Assembly: GCF_036245475.1 (NCBI RefSeq)
Contig: NZ_BTPM01000002.1
Location: 62,001-126,000, forward strand
From: Vibrio sp. 10N
Lineage (GTDB): Bacteria > Pseudomonadota > Gammaproteobacteria > Enterobacterales > Vibrionaceae
DNA length: 64,000 bases
Direction of reading: 5' to 3'
The notes below the pieces were generated by a model. It worked only from the letters and a program-made list of their open reading frames with translations, did not search any database and was not told the origin of the DNA. The number at the start of each line of letters is the position of its first letter. Position 1 is the first letter of the stretch. Positions 27,643-38,510 of the stretch are shown here, one piece after another. Position numbers and translations under genes: made by a program.

Positions 27643-28887
27643 TTAAGCGTCAGCGTTTTCTAGCTGAGCGGTTTTTGCATTAAGAAGACGGTTAAGTACA
27701 AGATAGCTTAAAGCGCCACCCAGTACGGCATTTAATGGCACAACGCCTGGTAAGAAGTTACCAGCAGCGACGCCTAGAGCCACGGCAATGATACCTGCCC
27801 AGTTTACCGTTTGGAATTTTGCTGTTTCAAAATTTGTGTAACGCTTACGGTTGCTCAGGAAGTCCGCGATGATCACGCCACCAATTGGTGGAATTGCCAG
27901 AGATAGGAACGTTAGCCAACCAACGAAGTTGTTGTATAGCCAAAGAGCACACAAAGTACCGACCACACCGTTCGCCATCGACAGGTACTTACTTGGCAAT
28001 CCGGTCACGTTTGAGAAACCAAGGCCAGAGGCATACAGCGCGTTGTCGTTGGTGGTCCAGATGTTCAGACCCAGTACGATGATAGCTGGAAGTAAGAGAC
28101 CTTGAGCGATCATTACTTCAGAGATATCCGATTGACCCGTTACCGATGCGCCGGCCGCACCAAAGATGAACATTAGCGAGTTACCAATAAAGAACGCCAC
28201 CATGGTGATGAATACCGCGCCCATTGGCTTCTTACCGAAGCGAACGAAGTCAGCGGTAAGCGTACCTGCACTCACAAACGAACCTACTACCATTGCAAGA
28301 GCAACAGAGAAATCTAAAGGCTCAGTGGGTTGGATTTTTTGCAGCTCAGCAACACCGCCTGCGCTATCTACCGCCGTCAGTACTGAGTAACCACCCAATA
28401 GTGCGATAGCTGGAACCGCGACAGCCGACAATACCATCAAGGCCGAAATACCAAAGTAAACCGTCGCCGTCATTAGGAGGCCGCTTACCAAAATTAGAAT
28501 GTTGGTATCAATCCCCGTCGCTTTTTGTACTGGGATAGCGAACATGGCCACGCCAACACCAAACCAACCAACTTGAGTGCCACCAAGGAGTACAGAAGGA
28601 AGCCAAGAGCCTTTAGAACCGAAAGAGAAACGAGCAAGAAGGTGAGTAGAGAGACCAGTAGAAGCGCCGATGTAACCGAGGAAAGAAGTGTAAATACCGA
28701 GGATGAGGTTACCGATGAGAACAGCGAGGAAGAAATCATTGAAAGCAAGTCCAGTACCGAGGGAGCCGCCGGTCCACATACTTGCGGAGAAGAAAGTCAA
28801 ACCAAGCATTACCATGGTTAATGAAGCGACTCCCTTCCTGGCTGTTGCCGGAACTGGCCCTAAACTGTAGTTGTTATCCGCAGACAT
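27643..28887 (-). CDS. codB: cytosine permease
   Basis: A protein of about 414 residues with 12 predicted membrane spans of the NCS1 purine-cytosine permease family; MSADNNYSLGPVP-type start, GTGLAFNDFF and LARFSFGSKGSWLPS are characteristic. It imports cytosine with a cation. ATG 28887 is chosen: GAGG lies seven bases upstream and the protein starts like E. coli CodB; the ATG five codons earlier has no ribosome site. First gene of codBA. Confidence 0.92.
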   Translation of the reverse strand: MSADNNYSLGPVPATARKGVASLTMVMLGLTFFSASMWTGGSLGTGLAFNDFFLAVLIGNLILGIYTSFLGYIGASTGLSTHLLARFSFGSKGSWLPSVLLGGTQVGWFGVGVAMFAIPVQKATGIDTNILILVSGLLMTATVYFGISALMVLSAVAVPAIALLGGYSVLTAVDSAGGVAELQKIQPTEPLDFSVALAMVVGSFVSAGTLTADFVRFGKKPMGAVFITMVAFFIGNSLMFIFGAAGASVTGQSDISEVMIAQGLLLPAIIVLGLNIWTTNDNALYASGLGFSNVTGLPSKYLSMANGVVGTLCALWLYNNFVGWLTFLSLAIPPIGGVIIADFLSNRKRYTNFETAKFQTVNWAGIIAVALGVAAGNFLPGVVPLNAVLGGALSYLVLNRLLNAKTAQLENADA

Positions 28888-29355
28888 CTGATACCTCACC
28901 ATTCAATAAATCTGTTTTTTCGTACGTTTACCCGTATTTCAGGCAAACGGCGCGTATTATGGTGATGTGAATCACAGAGTCAAGCGCTGAATTCTTCAAA
29001 AATAGTGCTGTTTTTTGAAAGAGTTTTATTAGTCCTTATTAATCACAATGTTAATAGGTGATGGGCTAAACATTATTTTTTTAAAGATTTCTACTTTCAC
29101 TGGGAAAACGTTTGCTACGGAAAATATGTTTGGCTTTTTTCTATGTTTGATGGAAAAACTACGATATGGCGTCAAAAACATAAGTTTTTGTTTTTGAGGT
29201 TGACCTTCCAGTGATGGAGTCAAAGGTTCGTTTGTCATCAAGCGTGTAGAAATGGTGCAAAGCGATTTGGTTTTGCTAGTCCAGCTTTTCGGCAATGCTC
29301 GCATCGGCTTGGCAATTAAGTATATAATGCGCGCGCTTTCATCTGAGGTAAGACA
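28888..29355. other. intergenic region upstream of codB and the methyltransferase
   Basis: A 468-base A/T-rich gap between divergent genes. A GCAAACG half-site lies at about 28943, but its partner half is poor. CAAAAAC-ATAA-GTTTTTG at 29173-29190 is a small dyad. TATAAT at 29323-29328 is a fair -10 for the methyltransferase. An ORF here on the minus strand is not convincing. Confidence 0.45.
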
Positions 29356-30090
29356 ATGATTTCAAAAAACCAACTAAAACTGCTTAGAGCCCTTGGGCAG
29401 AAGAAACAGCGCAAAGCGCACGGCCTATTTTTGGTTGAAGGTGAAAAAAACGTGCTTGAACTTGTCGCGACGTCGTTGAAGGTTAAACAGGTGTTTGCCA
29501 CACAAGAATTTTTAGATAAGCACGCATCAGAGCTTCAAAACTACGAATGTGTTGAGGCGTCATTAGATGAACTTACCAAAGCGAGTTCGCTGGTCAGTAA
29601 CAATGCGGCTGTCGCCGTTGTTGAAATCCCCGAGACTCAGGCTCCTGAAGCGAAGGGCATGATGATCGCCCTTGATGGTGTCTCCGATCCAGGCAATTTA
29701 GGTACGATTATCCGTATTGCTGACTGGTATGGCATCAAACATATCGTGGCGAGCACAGATTGTGCAGATCCATATAACCCAAAAACCATTCGTGCCACCA
29801 TGGGCAGTTTTGGTCGTGTTCAGGTGACGTTGCTTGACTTGCCTCGCTATCTCAATGAAGCGAGTATTCCCGTTTATGGCGCATTTTTGGAAGGGGAAAG
29901 TGTTCACACGACCCATTTTTCTCAACAAGGCATCTTGTTGATGGGAAGTGAGTCTCATGGCGTGCGTGCTGAAGCAGAGCAATACGTCACTGATAAGATC
30001 ACTATTCCGGCGTTTGGTGGTGCAGAATCGCTGAACGTTGCGATGGCGACGGGGATCATAATGGATAACTATCGTCGTCAGCACAGTTGA
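29356..30090 (+). CDS. SpoU/TrmH family RNA 2'-O-methyltransferase
   Basis: A 244-residue SPOUT methyltransferase. An N-terminal L30e-like substrate-binding part (about 1-90) is followed by the knotted SAM domain with the three SpoU motifs: DPGNLGTIIRIADW (motif 1), LLMGSESHGV (motif 2) and IPAFGGAESLNVAMATGI (motif 3). It likely methylates a ribose in 23S rRNA; the exact nucleotide cannot be inferred. Single gene with its own terminator. Confidence 0.88.
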   Translation: MISKNQLKLLRALGQKKQRKAHGLFLVEGEKNVLELVATSLKVKQVFATQEFLDKHASELQNYECVEASLDELTKASSLVSNNAAVAVVEIPETQAPEAKGMMIALDGVSDPGNLGTIIRIADWYGIKHIVASTDCADPYNPKTIRATMGSFGRVQVTLLDLPRYLNEASIPVYGAFLEGESVHTTHFSQQGILLMGSESHGVRAEAEQYVTDKITIPAFGGAESLNVAMATGIIMDNYRRQHS

Positions 30091-30118
30091 TTGGTGCGCA
30101 AAGCTAAAACAGATTCAA

Positions 30119-30158
30119 AAAAAAGGCGTCACTCATGCAATGAGTGACGCCTTTTTTA
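30119..30158 (+). terminator. rho-independent terminator of the methyltransferase
   Basis: 16-bp stem AAAAGGCGTCACTCAT / ATGAGTGACGCCTTTT with a three-base loop, T-run on one side and A-run on the other, so it likely also ends the convergent ferredoxin gene. Confidence 0.9.
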
Positions 30159-30174
30159 TGATCGTTAATCGCGA

Positions 30175-30498
30175 TTACTTCTCAAGCATACCCAGTTTGT
30201 TCGGCACACCGTTCCACTTTTCAGCGTCATCCATCGCGGGCTTCACTTCCGTTTGTACCGGCCAAAATTCAGATAGTTCGGCATTCAGTTCTACAAATAC
30301 CTGTTGGTCATCGGCAAGTTCATCTTCTTGGAAAATGGCTTGAGCATCGCATTCAGGTACACACAACCCACAGTCAATACATTCGATTGGGTTGATCACC
30401 ATAAAATTTGGACCTTCGTGGAAGGCGTCAGCAGGGCATACCGCTACACAGTCGGTATATTTACATTGAATACAGTTATCGGTGACGACAAATGCCAT
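30175..30498 (-). CDS. fdxA: 7Fe ferredoxin, FdxA type
   Basis: A 107-residue ferredoxin with [14 protein letters not shown] near the N terminus and [16 protein letters not shown] about 30 residues later. The cysteine pattern fits one [3Fe-4S] and one [4Fe-4S] cluster, like Azotobacter ferredoxin I. The about 50-residue C-terminal extension is typical of FdxA. Carries electrons in the cytoplasm; the partner is unknown. Confidence 0.9.
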   Translation of the reverse strand: MAFVVTDNCIQCKYTDCVAVCPADAFHEGPNFMVINPIECIDCGLCVPECDAQAIFQEDELADDQQVFVELNAELSEFWPVQTEVKPAMDDAEKWNGVPNKLGMLEK

Positions 30499-30708
30499 GG
30501 TGGTGAACTCTTATTAGCCAAATTTGTGGAGGGGCGATAATACTGATCCCGACGCAAAATTCAACATCTTGCGGAGACTTGAGCAGACTGTCGCCTGTGA
30601 AATTCAATTAAGTATGACAGACAAATCAAGTTAACGTAAAATGCGCGCCATTGTGAGCAAGTAAGCCAAGGCTTATGAGCTAAGACACCAACGACGCGAG
30701 AACCTTCC

Positions 30709-32319
30709 ATGATACGTTTAACCGAAATCAAACTTCCTCTAGACCATGAGGAAGGGGAAATTTCCCAAGCCATTTTGAAAAAACTTGGCGTTTCTGCAGA
30801 CCAAGTTATCTCTTTTAACGTGTTTAAGCGTGGCTACGATGCCCGAAAGAAAGCACGTATCTTACTTATCTACACGCTTGATGTAGAGGTAAAAAATGAA
30901 GCCGCTCTACTCGAGAAGTTTACGGATGACCCACATGTAAAAGTAACTCCAGATATGGAGTACAAGTTTGTGGCAAAAGCGCCAGTGAACCAAGAAGAGC
31001 GCCCTGTGGTGATTGGTTTTGGTCCTTGTGGTTTGTTTGCTGGCCTCATTTTGGCGCAAATGGGCTTCAAACCAATTATTGTTGAACGTGGCAAAGAAGT
31101 TCGCGAACGTACCAAAGATACTTTTGGCTTTTGGCGCAAGCGCACGCTAAATACTGAGTCTAATGTACAGTTTGGCGAGGGCGGTGCAGGTACTTTCTCT
31201 GATGGTAAGCTGTATAGCCAAGTTAAAGATCCAAAGCACTATGGCCGTAAAGTTATTGAAGAATTCGTTGCTGCCGGTGCACCAGAAGAAATTCTGTATG
31301 TGAGTAAGCCGCATATCGGTACCTTTAAACTGGTGACCATGATTGAAAAGATGCGCGCGAAAATCATTGAGCTGGGCGGTGAGATCCGCTTTAGCACGCG
31401 TGTTGATGACATCCACATGGACAACGACCAAATCACAGGTTTGACACTGTCTAATGGTGAAGAGATCAAGACACGTTACGTGGTGCTTGCCGTTGGCCAC
31501 AGTGCTCGTGATACGTTTGAAATGCTGCACGAGCGCGGTGTTTACATGGAAGCGAAGCCATTCTCGGTAGGTTTCCGTGTTGAGCACAAACAATCAGTAA
31601 TTGACGAAGCGCGCTTTGGTCCAAACGCGGGTAACCCAATCTTGGGTGCAGCGGATTACAAGCTGGTCCATCACTGCAAAAATGGTCGTACGGTCTACAG
31701 TTTCTGTATGTGTCCAGGCGGTACTGTCGTAGCCGCGACTTCGGAAGAAGGTCGCGTAGTGACCAATGGTATGAGCCAGTATTCTCGTGCAGAGCGCAAT
31801 GCTAACAGTGCGATTGTGGTGGGTATCTCTCCAGACCAAGATTACCCTGGCGATCCGCTTGCGGGTATTCGTTTTCAGCGTGAGCTAGAAAGCAACGCTT
31901 ACGTGCTAGGTGGTGAAAACTACGATGCGCCTGCACAAAAGATTGGCGACTTCCTAAAAGGTAACGATCCAAGTGCATTGGGTGATGTTGAACCGTCATT
32001 CACACCAGGCATCAAGCTGACAGACTTGTCAAAAGCTCTACCTGACTTCGCTGTGGAGGCGATTCGTGAAGCGATTCCAGCATTTGATAAGAAAATCAAA
32101 GGATTTGCAGGTGCAGACGGTCTATTGACGGGCGTTGAAACCCGTACATCTTCACCGGTTTGTATCAAGCGTGGTAAAGATTATCAAAGTGTAAACCTGA
32201 AAGGCTTCTACCCAGCGGGTGAAGGTGCGGGTTACGCAGGTGGTATTCTTTCTGCGGGTATCGATGGCATTAAAGTTGCGGAAGCACTAGCGATTGCGAT
32301 GGTAGAAGATCTCGCATAG
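30709..32319 (+). CDS. FAD-dependent oxidoreductase (COG2509 type)
   Basis: A 536-residue flavoprotein. An N-terminal ferredoxin-like domain of about 90 residues precedes the Rossmann FAD motif (VIGFGPCGLFAGLILA, near 102-117) and ERGKEV. A C-terminal GEGAGYAGGILSAGIDGI closes the FAD site. Proteins of this COG2509 group are widespread and usually labelled NAD(FAD)-utilising dehydrogenase; a precise reaction has not been assigned. Monocistronic, with a following terminator. Confidence 0.85.
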   Translation: MIRLTEIKLPLDHEEGEISQAILKKLGVSADQVISFNVFKRGYDARKKARILLIYTLDVEVKNEAALLEKFTDDPHVKVTPDMEYKFVAKAPVNQEERPVVIGFGPCGLFAGLILAQMGFKPIIVERGKEVRERTKDTFGFWRKRTLNTESNVQFGEGGAGTFSDGKLYSQVKDPKHYGRKVIEEFVAAGAPEEILYVSKPHIGTFKLVTMIEKMRAKIIELGGEIRFSTRVDDIHMDNDQITGLTLSNGEEIKTRYVVLAVGHSARDTFEMLHERGVYMEAKPFSVGFRVEHKQSVIDEARFGPNAGNPILGAADYKLVHHCKNGRTVYSFCMCPGGTVVAATSEEGRVVTNGMSQYSRAERNANSAIVVGISPDQDYPGDPLAGIRFQRELESNAYVLGGENYDAPAQKIGDFLKGNDPSALGDVEPSFTPGIKLTDLSKALPDFAVEAIREAIPAFDKKIKGFAGADGLLTGVETRTSSPVCIKRGKDYQSVNLKGFYPAGEGAGYAGGILSAGIDGIKVAEALAIAMVEDLA

Positions 32320-32353
32320 CTGCTTGTTGAAGCTTAAGCCTCGTTAAGGCACT

Positions 32354-32388
32354 AAAAAGCCCATCAGATCACTTTGATGGGCTTTTTT
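32354..32388 (+). terminator. rho-independent terminator
   Basis: AAAAAGCCCATCA / TGATGGGC stem with eight-base loop and six T; symmetrical A-run suits the convergent gene too. Confidence 0.88.
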
Positions 32389-32406
32389 GTATCTAATGAC
32401 TTGAGA

Positions 32407-33237
32407 CTAAAAAGCGTAGGTCAGCGTTGCCATTGGGCCATAAAACTTAAATTTGGCATCAAGATCGGCAAATTCACGGCCGTAGTCAACATTGATCTCG
32501 TAATAGCTGTAAGTAGCCGCTAAGCCAAAATCTTCGGTGAACTTATATTCGATGCCAGCACCCAAGTCGAGCAGTAGACCTGATATATCCTCGATGCTAA
32601 GGGCAAAAACTTGCGCATGTCCTAATAAGTGCCAACTGTCAGTAATCCGATAGTCAGTGATTAAACCAATATTGGGCAGTGGCGCAGTGAGATCGGTAAA
32701 TTCTTCATCTTTGACTGGAATGAGGGTTGGGTCATCTTGATCTACACGGTAGCCAAGCTCGCCGCCAAAACCGACATTGAAATTCATGAGGTGAAGACCA
32801 ATAGAGGCTTTCCAATCCCAATTTTCGCCATCATAAAACTTATAGTTGTAGCCAAAGCGAAGTATATCGATATTGAGAGTTGAATCTATTCGCGCTCCAA
32901 CTTGCACTTCCTTGTTTGAATCAGGTATCTGGAAAGGTTTGGTAACTGCGACATTGCTCGCTTTGCGGTGTAGGCTGCGCCAATCTAAAAAAATGCCGTG
33001 ACGATCGTTAAAGTCGTAGCCGACCAAAAGATAAGGTAAGGTCGAGCGCTCTTTAAGGCTTAAATCCGACTCAAAATCTAAGTCAAAGTTAATGTCTGTT
33101 TGCGGATTGGTAACACCGATAGAGGTATCTGCCTGGGAAAAAAATGCGCCACCAGCCATATGAAATTGGCCCGCTATAGCTGGGGAGGTTACTGCACACA
33201 CGAGGCCGCCTAGGGCGACCAGATGACGAATATCCAT
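32407..33237 (-). CDS. outer membrane barrel protein, OmpW-like size
   Basis: A 276-residue exported protein with a signal peptide (about 1-22, ending SPAIAG) and alternating beta strands, several Y/F-rich, ending MATLTYAF with a terminal Phe. The layout suggests an eight-stranded barrel such as OmpW or a related family. The annotated start could be GTG 33246, but the AAGGTG ribosome site overlaps it, so ATG 33237 is more likely. Ligand unknown. Confidence 0.7.
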   Translation of the reverse strand: MDIRHLVALGGLVCAVTSPAIAGQFHMAGGAFFSQADTSIGVTNPQTDINFDLDFESDLSLKERSTLPYLLVGYDFNDRHGIFLDWRSLHRKASNVAVTKPFQIPDSNKEVQVGARIDSTLNIDILRFGYNYKFYDGENWDWKASIGLHLMNFNVGFGGELGYRVDQDDPTLIPVKDEEFTDLTAPLPNIGLITDYRITDSWHLLGHAQVFALSIEDISGLLLDLGAGIEYKFTEDFGLAATYSYYEINVDYGREFADLDAKFKFYGPMATLTYAF

Positions 33238-33354
33238 TTCTATCACCTTACTATTGATTAGCTGACATCATTTCTATGAATTGAACAAGCTCAATATATC
33301 AGAAGGTTATGAAAATGTTTAGGTTGTATCTTGGTTGTAACGGTAAACGCTCAA

Positions 33355-33385
33355 ATAAAAAGGCTCCAAATGAGTTGGAGCCTTA
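33355..33385 (-). terminator. terminator of gbpA
   Basis: AAGGCTCCAA / TTGGAGCCTT stem, five-base loop; the A-run to the left is the T-run on the minus strand. Confidence 0.82.
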
Positions 33386-33398
33386 GCGCTAGAAATTA

Positions 33399-34850
33399 TT
33401 AGTTAAGTTTATTCCAAGCTGAATCCCAGTGACTGCCGGTACCTGGCTCGAATTGAGTGGCTGTGGGAGACCACTGTTTGCAGTAACCAGAGTGTGGGAA
33501 CGGCTTACATTGGTAGATAGCGCCGTCGCTTGCCAATACTTTGGTGCCTTCTGTGTAGCTTTCTAGGCCCGTAGGGAACACATAGTCGTAGTCAGTTGGT
33601 GCAGTTTGGTCGACGAGCATAAAATCTTGCGTCGTTTGATCAAGCAGGTTGCCTTTTTCATCACGCACACGGGTAACCAGCATGTGATGACCAGGTTCAG
33701 ATTTAGAAAGCGCTAGGACAACATTTTTGCTATCACCGTCGTTTAAGGCAAGCTCACTGCCAGCGAGTGTTTCTTGGTCGTGGTTGTAGACACTCATCGA
33801 AACGTCTACTCGTCCGACTGCCGTGACAGTAAGGGCAAGTTCAGTTGGCGCGGTGCCAATAACGTATTGCGTTTCTAGTCCTGTTACCTCAGCACCTGAT
33901 GCTGGAGGCGTCGTTACGATGTCATAACCAATTTCAACGCGATCCAATCCGCTATTATCAGCCACGTAGATAGTGTTAGTGCCAAATACTGGAGCGATGT
34001 TGCCGCTGCTATCTGCTTGACCAGCTTTGATATCAGTCTTGCTTGAGTTAATAGCGCTTGCCAATGCGTGCGACCATTGGGTTGCAGCGCCTTGTTCGTT
34101 AGAACTAATGGTAATGCTGGTGGATAGGTTTGGCAGTTCACCGTTGGCATCAAACACACGGGTATAAACCGAATCACCCACTTTCAGATCCATGGTTGGG
34201 TTGATTGTACCTGCTTGCGTCCAGCCAGGAATACCTGGCGCGTTGCCTTCAAACTGCACATCGATCACGTTATAAAACGCCGCTGCGGTATCACCCACAT
34301 CCCAATAAGCTAGGATCACTTGGTAGCCTTCACGTTCAGGGACATTACATTGGTGAGTCGTCAGTTTTGGTGGTTTCTGCATGTTGCCATCGACCACACA
34401 GAACGGGTTGAGATCAAACGAATCTCGGCTGAGTGCTTGGTTTGGATTCCAGGTTGGCTTGGTGATGTAGTACTTCCAATTACGCGTCACATGGTTTGCG
34501 GTGAACGTCCACTCGAAATTTTGTAAGCCTGCTTGAATTGGCGTTTTTACCCAGCGATCTGAGGTTTGCTCATTAAGCTGTGAAAACTGTACCAGACCAG
34601 CACTGGCGATTTGACCATCGGATGGGCCGAGAAGTGGAAAGCCTTCTGGTCCCTCAACACTTTGGGGTTCCCATTGCACCGAGCCACAGTTAATGTTTTT
34701 CTCACCATTCGCATTTGGATATTTACAAAGTGCGGCACGACTAGCCGCGATGCCGTTTTCGACCGCAGAAACATAGCCATGGCTATGAACAAGTGGGCTG
34801 GCAACCAATCCAACGGCCGCCAACGAAATTAAGACTTTTGTGTGTCTCAT
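33399..34850 (-). CDS. gbpA: GbpA, N-acetylglucosamine/chitin-binding LPMO
   Basis: A 483-residue secreted protein, same architecture and nearly the length (485) of V. cholerae GbpA. Signal peptide 1-23, so mature His24 ([10 protein letters not shown]) is the first ligand of the copper histidine brace; the second is in [15 protein letters not shown]. An AA10 LPMO domain is followed by two beta-rich modules and a C-terminal chitin-binding module with [15 protein letters not shown] and DSAWNKL. Mediates attachment to chitin and mucin and oxidises chitin. The leader does not contain the c-di-GMP riboswitch known upstream of the V. cholerae gene, as far as I can see. Confidence 0.93.
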   Translation of the reverse strand: MRHTKVLISLAAVGLVASPLVHSHGYVSAVENGIAASRAALCKYPNANGEKNINCGSVQWEPQSVEGPEGFPLLGPSDGQIASAGLVQFSQLNEQTSDRWVKTPIQAGLQNFEWTFTANHVTRNWKYYITKPTWNPNQALSRDSFDLNPFCVVDGNMQKPPKLTTHQCNVPEREGYQVILAYWDVGDTAAAFYNVIDVQFEGNAPGIPGWTQAGTINPTMDLKVGDSVYTRVFDANGELPNLSTSITISSNEQGAATQWSHALASAINSSKTDIKAGQADSSGNIAPVFGTNTIYVADNSGLDRVEIGYDIVTTPPASGAEVTGLETQYVIGTAPTELALTVTAVGRVDVSMSVYNHDQETLAGSELALNDGDSKNVVLALSKSEPGHHMLVTRVRDEKGNLLDQTTQDFMLVDQTAPTDYDYVFPTGLESYTEGTKVLASDGAIYQCKPFPHSGYCKQWSPTATQFEPGTGSHWDSAWNKLN

Positions 34851-35158
34851 ACCAATACCTTCTCTTCAAATTTTAATTGCACGTTGAGTCAGTGCATGTT
34901 TAGTAGAGCACTTGCTTCCGGCAAGTGTAGGTATAATTTAGTGATGAAAAATAAGCTCAGCGAATGGGTTGAATTGTTTCTGGAAGGCACTTCTACAAAT
35001 TAGTGTAATTTGCAGTTAAATGACATATTCTGGATGAATATTCTAACATTTCGAATTAATGCTGTATTTAATGTTGATTTTATCATTAGGTGAGAAATTC
35101 ACTTACCCAAAATAAACAGGTTATTTAGGCAAGTGAATTTAGTGGTGTGAAGATCTAT
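34851..35158. other. gbpA upstream region
   Basis: A 308-base gap between gbpA and the end of hutH. A CACTTGC-TTCCG-GCAAGTG hairpin is at 34909-34927, in the gbpA leader or promoter. No GEMM-type conserved boxes are visible. Region otherwise A/T-rich with nothing assigned. Confidence 0.45.
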
Positions 35159-36691
35159 TTAGAGACTTGGTAGTAAGTCACCTGGCATCAGGGCATTGTG
35201 AAGCGACAGTTTTATGATCTCGTTAGCTTTGGCAATATCGGGAGCAAAATAGCGGTCTTTATCATAAAACGGCACCACCTCTCGTAAGATTTGCTTACCT
35301 TGCTCTACTAGCGGAGCTGAGGCTAGCGGCGCTCTAAAGTCTAGTCCTTGTGCTGCTGCGAGGTACTCAACCGCAAGGATGCCGCGCGTATTCTCGGCCA
35401 TGTCTTTGAGCCTTCTGGCGGCAAACGTCGCCATGGAAACATGATCCTCTTGGTTCGCAGATGTTGGCAAGCTGTCAACAGAAGCGGGATGCGCTAAGGT
35501 TTTGTTTTCGCTTGCCAGCGCGGCTGAGGTGACTTGTGCAATCATAAAGCCGGAGTTGACGCCGCCGTTGTCGACCAAAAATGGAGGTAATTTGCTCAAT
35601 GCACTGTCGATCAGCAGTGCCATGCGTCGCTCTGACAAGCTGCCAATTTCAGCAATGGCGAGAGCTAAGCCATCGGCGGCCATGGCGACGGGCTCGGCAT
35701 GGAAGTTACCACCAGAGATAATGTCGCCATCATCGGCAAACACTAGTGGGTTGTCTGACACTGAGTTAGCTTCCACCTGAAGGCTGTCTGCGGCGTTGCG
35801 GATTTGCTGCAAGCAAGCGCCCATCACCTGTGGTTGGCAGCGAAGTGAATAAGGATCTTGAACCTTCTCACACCCTTGGTGCGAGTCACCAATCGCACTG
35901 CTATTGCCAAGTAGATGACGATAGGCGCGCGCTGCATCCATTTGTGAACGGTGACCACGAACGCGATGGATACGCGGATCGAATGGACGGCGACTTCCTA
36001 GCGCAGCTTCCACCGACATCGCACCACATAGTGTCGCAGAAGCAAACAGATCTTCGGCCAAAAACAGACCTTCGAGGGCGAATGCTGTAGACGCTTGAGT
36101 ACCATTTAATAGCGCAAGCCCCTCTTTAGGCGCGAGCGTAATCGGCTCGAGACCGGCAATTTGCAGCGCCTCTAGGCCGCTGATGATCTTGCCGTTATGA
36201 CGAGCTTCGCCTTCGCCAAGCAATATTGTGCTCATGTGAGCTAAAGGTGCGAGATCGCCAGACGCGCCCACTGAGCCTTTTTGTGGTACACATGGATAGA
36301 CTTGTGAGTTAACGAGTTCAATCAATGCATTGATCACTTTAAGACGAATACCAGAGAAACCACGAGCCAAGCTGTTGATCTTCAATACCATCATCAGCCG
36401 AACGGTCTCATCACTCATTAACTTACCAATACCGGCCGCATGCGACAGAACAATACTTTTCTGCAAGACTTCCAGATCGTCAGGTTCAATACGAGTATTT
36501 GCCAGTAGGCCGAAACCGGTATTAATGCCATAAACGGTGCGATCCTCTGCAATCACTTGTTCCACAATTCGCGTGCTGGCTTCAATATCATCCTGCGCTA
36601 ACGGGCTGAGCGATAAATGCACCGGTGAGCGGCTAATTTGGCGTAATTGAGATAGCGTGAGTTGCCCTGGGAGTAGCTCTAACTTCAACAT
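35159..36691 (-). CDS. hutH: histidine ammonia-lyase
   Basis: A 510-residue enzyme releasing ammonia from histidine to give urocanate, the first step of the pathway. The MIO cofactor triad Ala143-Ser144-Gly145 is intact ([15 protein letters not shown]). Start chosen at 36691 because AAGGAG lies six bases upstream; the frame is open to 36742, but that gives a family-atypical N terminus inside the hutU end. Last gene of the hutI-G-U-H operon; 10 bases after hutU. Confidence 0.94.
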   Translation of the reverse strand: MLKLELLPGQLTLSQLRQISRSPVHLSLSPLAQDDIEASTRIVEQVIAEDRTVYGINTGFGLLANTRIEPDDLEVLQKSIVLSHAAGIGKLMSDETVRLMMVLKINSLARGFSGIRLKVINALIELVNSQVYPCVPQKGSVGASGDLAPLAHMSTILLGEGEARHNGKIISGLEALQIAGLEPITLAPKEGLALLNGTQASTAFALEGLFLAEDLFASATLCGAMSVEAALGSRRPFDPRIHRVRGHRSQMDAARAYRHLLGNSSAIGDSHQGCEKVQDPYSLRCQPQVMGACLQQIRNAADSLQVEANSVSDNPLVFADDGDIISGGNFHAEPVAMAADGLALAIAEIGSLSERRMALLIDSALSKLPPFLVDNGGVNSGFMIAQVTSAALASENKTLAHPASVDSLPTSANQEDHVSMATFAARRLKDMAENTRGILAVEYLAAAQGLDFRAPLASAPLVEQGKQILREVVPFYDKDRYFAPDIAKANEIIKLSLHNALMPGDLLPSL

Positions 36692-36701
36692 CTTGTGCTC
36701 C

Positions 36702-38423
36702 TTATCCATGGCTGCTGTCTTGGTGTTTTGACGCATCGGCATCTAACATGGGTAGATCGAGTCCTTGCTCACGAGCGCACTGCTTTGCAATGTCATAGCC
36801 CGCATCCGCATGGCGCATCACACCAGTTGCTGGGTCATTGTGCAGTACACGACCAATACGGCGCGCGGCATCATCACTACCGTCACAACAAATTACCATG
36901 CCACTGTGTTGTGAAAAGCCCATTCCAACACCTCCACCGTGGTGCAGCGACACCCAAGTTGCTCCACCAGAAGTGTTAAGCAGAGCATTAAGGAGTGGCC
37001 AATCTGAGACGGCATCTGAGCCATCCATCATGCCTTCGGTTTCACGGTTGGGACTGGCAACAGAGCCAGAGTCTAGGTGATCACGCCCAATGACAACCGG
37101 CGCTTTCAGCTCTCCATTTTTGACCATTTCATTAAAGGCTTGGCCTAAACGTTCACGATCTTTGAGACCAACCCAGCAAATACGCGCCGGTAGTCCTTGG
37201 AATTGAATGCGCTCGCGCGCCATATCGAGCCAGTTGTGAAGGTGCGGGTTGTCTGGGATTAACTCTTTTACTTTTTGATCGGTTTTGTAGATGTCTTCTG
37301 GGTCGCCAGATAGCGCCGCCCAGCGGAAAGGCCCCACGCCCTCGCAGAACAAAGGTCGAATATAAGCGGGAACAAAACCAGGGAAGTCGAACGCGTTTTC
37401 TACGCCTTCTTCTAATGCCATTTGGCGAATGTTATTGCCATAGTCCGTTGCCACTGCGCCTTTTTCCTGCATATCCAAAATAGCCTGAACTTGCACCGCC
37501 ATTGAGGCTTTCGCGGCTTTGACGACCGTTTCTGGACTGCTTTCGCGTTGCTGTTTCGCAAAGTCCATGGCCCAGCCTTGTGGCAGATAACCATTGAGAG
37601 GATCGTGCGCCGAGGTTTGATCGGTCACCACGTCGGGCGTGATGTCTCTTTCGACAAGCTCAGCATACACATCGGCGGCATTGCCAAGCAGGCCAACAGA
37701 AATTGGTTTGTCGCTGTTTTTGATGATGGACAGCGCTTCATCGAGAGAATGCGCTTTGGTATCCACGTAACGAGTATTTAGGCGATAGTCGATGCGTGAT
37801 TCATCACATTCAACGGCAATCATTGAAAAACCAGCCATAGTTGCCGCAAGAGGCTGTGCGCCTCCCATACCGCCTAAACCGCCAGTTAGGATCCATTTAT
37901 TTGCAGCGTCGCCGTTGAAGTGCTGTTTAGCGATAGCAACAAACGTCTCGTATGTGCCTTGAACGATGCCCTGTGAACCTATGTAAATCCATGACCCCGC
38001 CGTCATTTGACCGTACATCATCAGCCCTTGTTTATCGAGCTCATTAAAGTGCTCCCAGTTCGCCCAGTGAGGCACAAGGTTAGAGTTCGCAATGAGAACG
38101 CGCGGTGCATCTTTGTGAGTGGGGAACACACCCACTGGTTTTCCGGATTGTACTAGGAGTGTCTGGTCGTCCTCTAGACGTTTAAGTACTTCGACAATTT
38201 TGTCGTAGCAAGCCCAGTCTCTAGCTGCTCGTCCAATGCCCCCATAGACCACAAGCGATTGTGGGTGCTCAGCCACTTCATCATCGAGGTTATTCATCAG
38301 CATACGAAGTGGTGCTTCAGTGAGCCATGATTTCGTATTCAGCTCGCTACCGCGTGGCGCTTTAATTGAGCGAGAAGTGTCTAGGCGCGAAGTATTTGAG
38401 CGCGAAGCTTGTTTATCAGTCAT
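36702..38423 (-). CDS. hutU: urocanate hydratase
   Basis: A 573-residue urocanase converting urocanate to imidazolonepropionate with tightly bound NAD+. Seen: [18 protein letters not shown] (NAD site), [14 protein letters not shown], and the conserved [14 protein letters not shown] near the C terminus. Longer than E. coli-type family average by an N-terminal 20-residue Ser/Arg-rich start. Third gene in the hut operon; 87 bases separate it from hutG. Confidence 0.94.
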   Translation of the reverse strand: MTDKQASRSNTSRLDTSRSIKAPRGSELNTKSWLTEAPLRMLMNNLDDEVAEHPQSLVVYGGIGRAARDWACYDKIVEVLKRLEDDQTLLVQSGKPVGVFPTHKDAPRVLIANSNLVPHWANWEHFNELDKQGLMMYGQMTAGSWIYIGSQGIVQGTYETFVAIAKQHFNGDAANKWILTGGLGGMGGAQPLAATMAGFSMIAVECDESRIDYRLNTRYVDTKAHSLDEALSIIKNSDKPISVGLLGNAADVYAELVERDITPDVVTDQTSAHDPLNGYLPQGWAMDFAKQQRESSPETVVKAAKASMAVQVQAILDMQEKGAVATDYGNNIRQMALEEGVENAFDFPGFVPAYIRPLFCEGVGPFRWAALSGDPEDIYKTDQKVKELIPDNPHLHNWLDMARERIQFQGLPARICWVGLKDRERLGQAFNEMVKNGELKAPVVIGRDHLDSGSVASPNRETEGMMDGSDAVSDWPLLNALLNTSGGATWVSLHHGGGVGMGFSQHSGMVICCDGSDDAARRIGRVLHNDPATGVMRHADAGYDIAKQCAREQGLDLPMLDADASKHQDSSHG

Positions 38424-38510
38424 TGTCCTTTCCTTTTGAACTCTGCCGTACTTGGGTTCTTGGATTGCTGGTCGAGCCCTTGTTGTTAGGGTTGGCAGAG
38501 GGTGTTTACG

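Noticed and set aside
28935..28965. PurR-like site before codB
   Set aside because: A good GCAAACG half-site but the partner half has several mismatches, so I do not list it.
29029..29304. 91-residue minus-strand ORF upstream of the rRNA methyltransferase
   Set aside because: No ribosome site, no signal or domain, A/T-rich composition; most likely chance.
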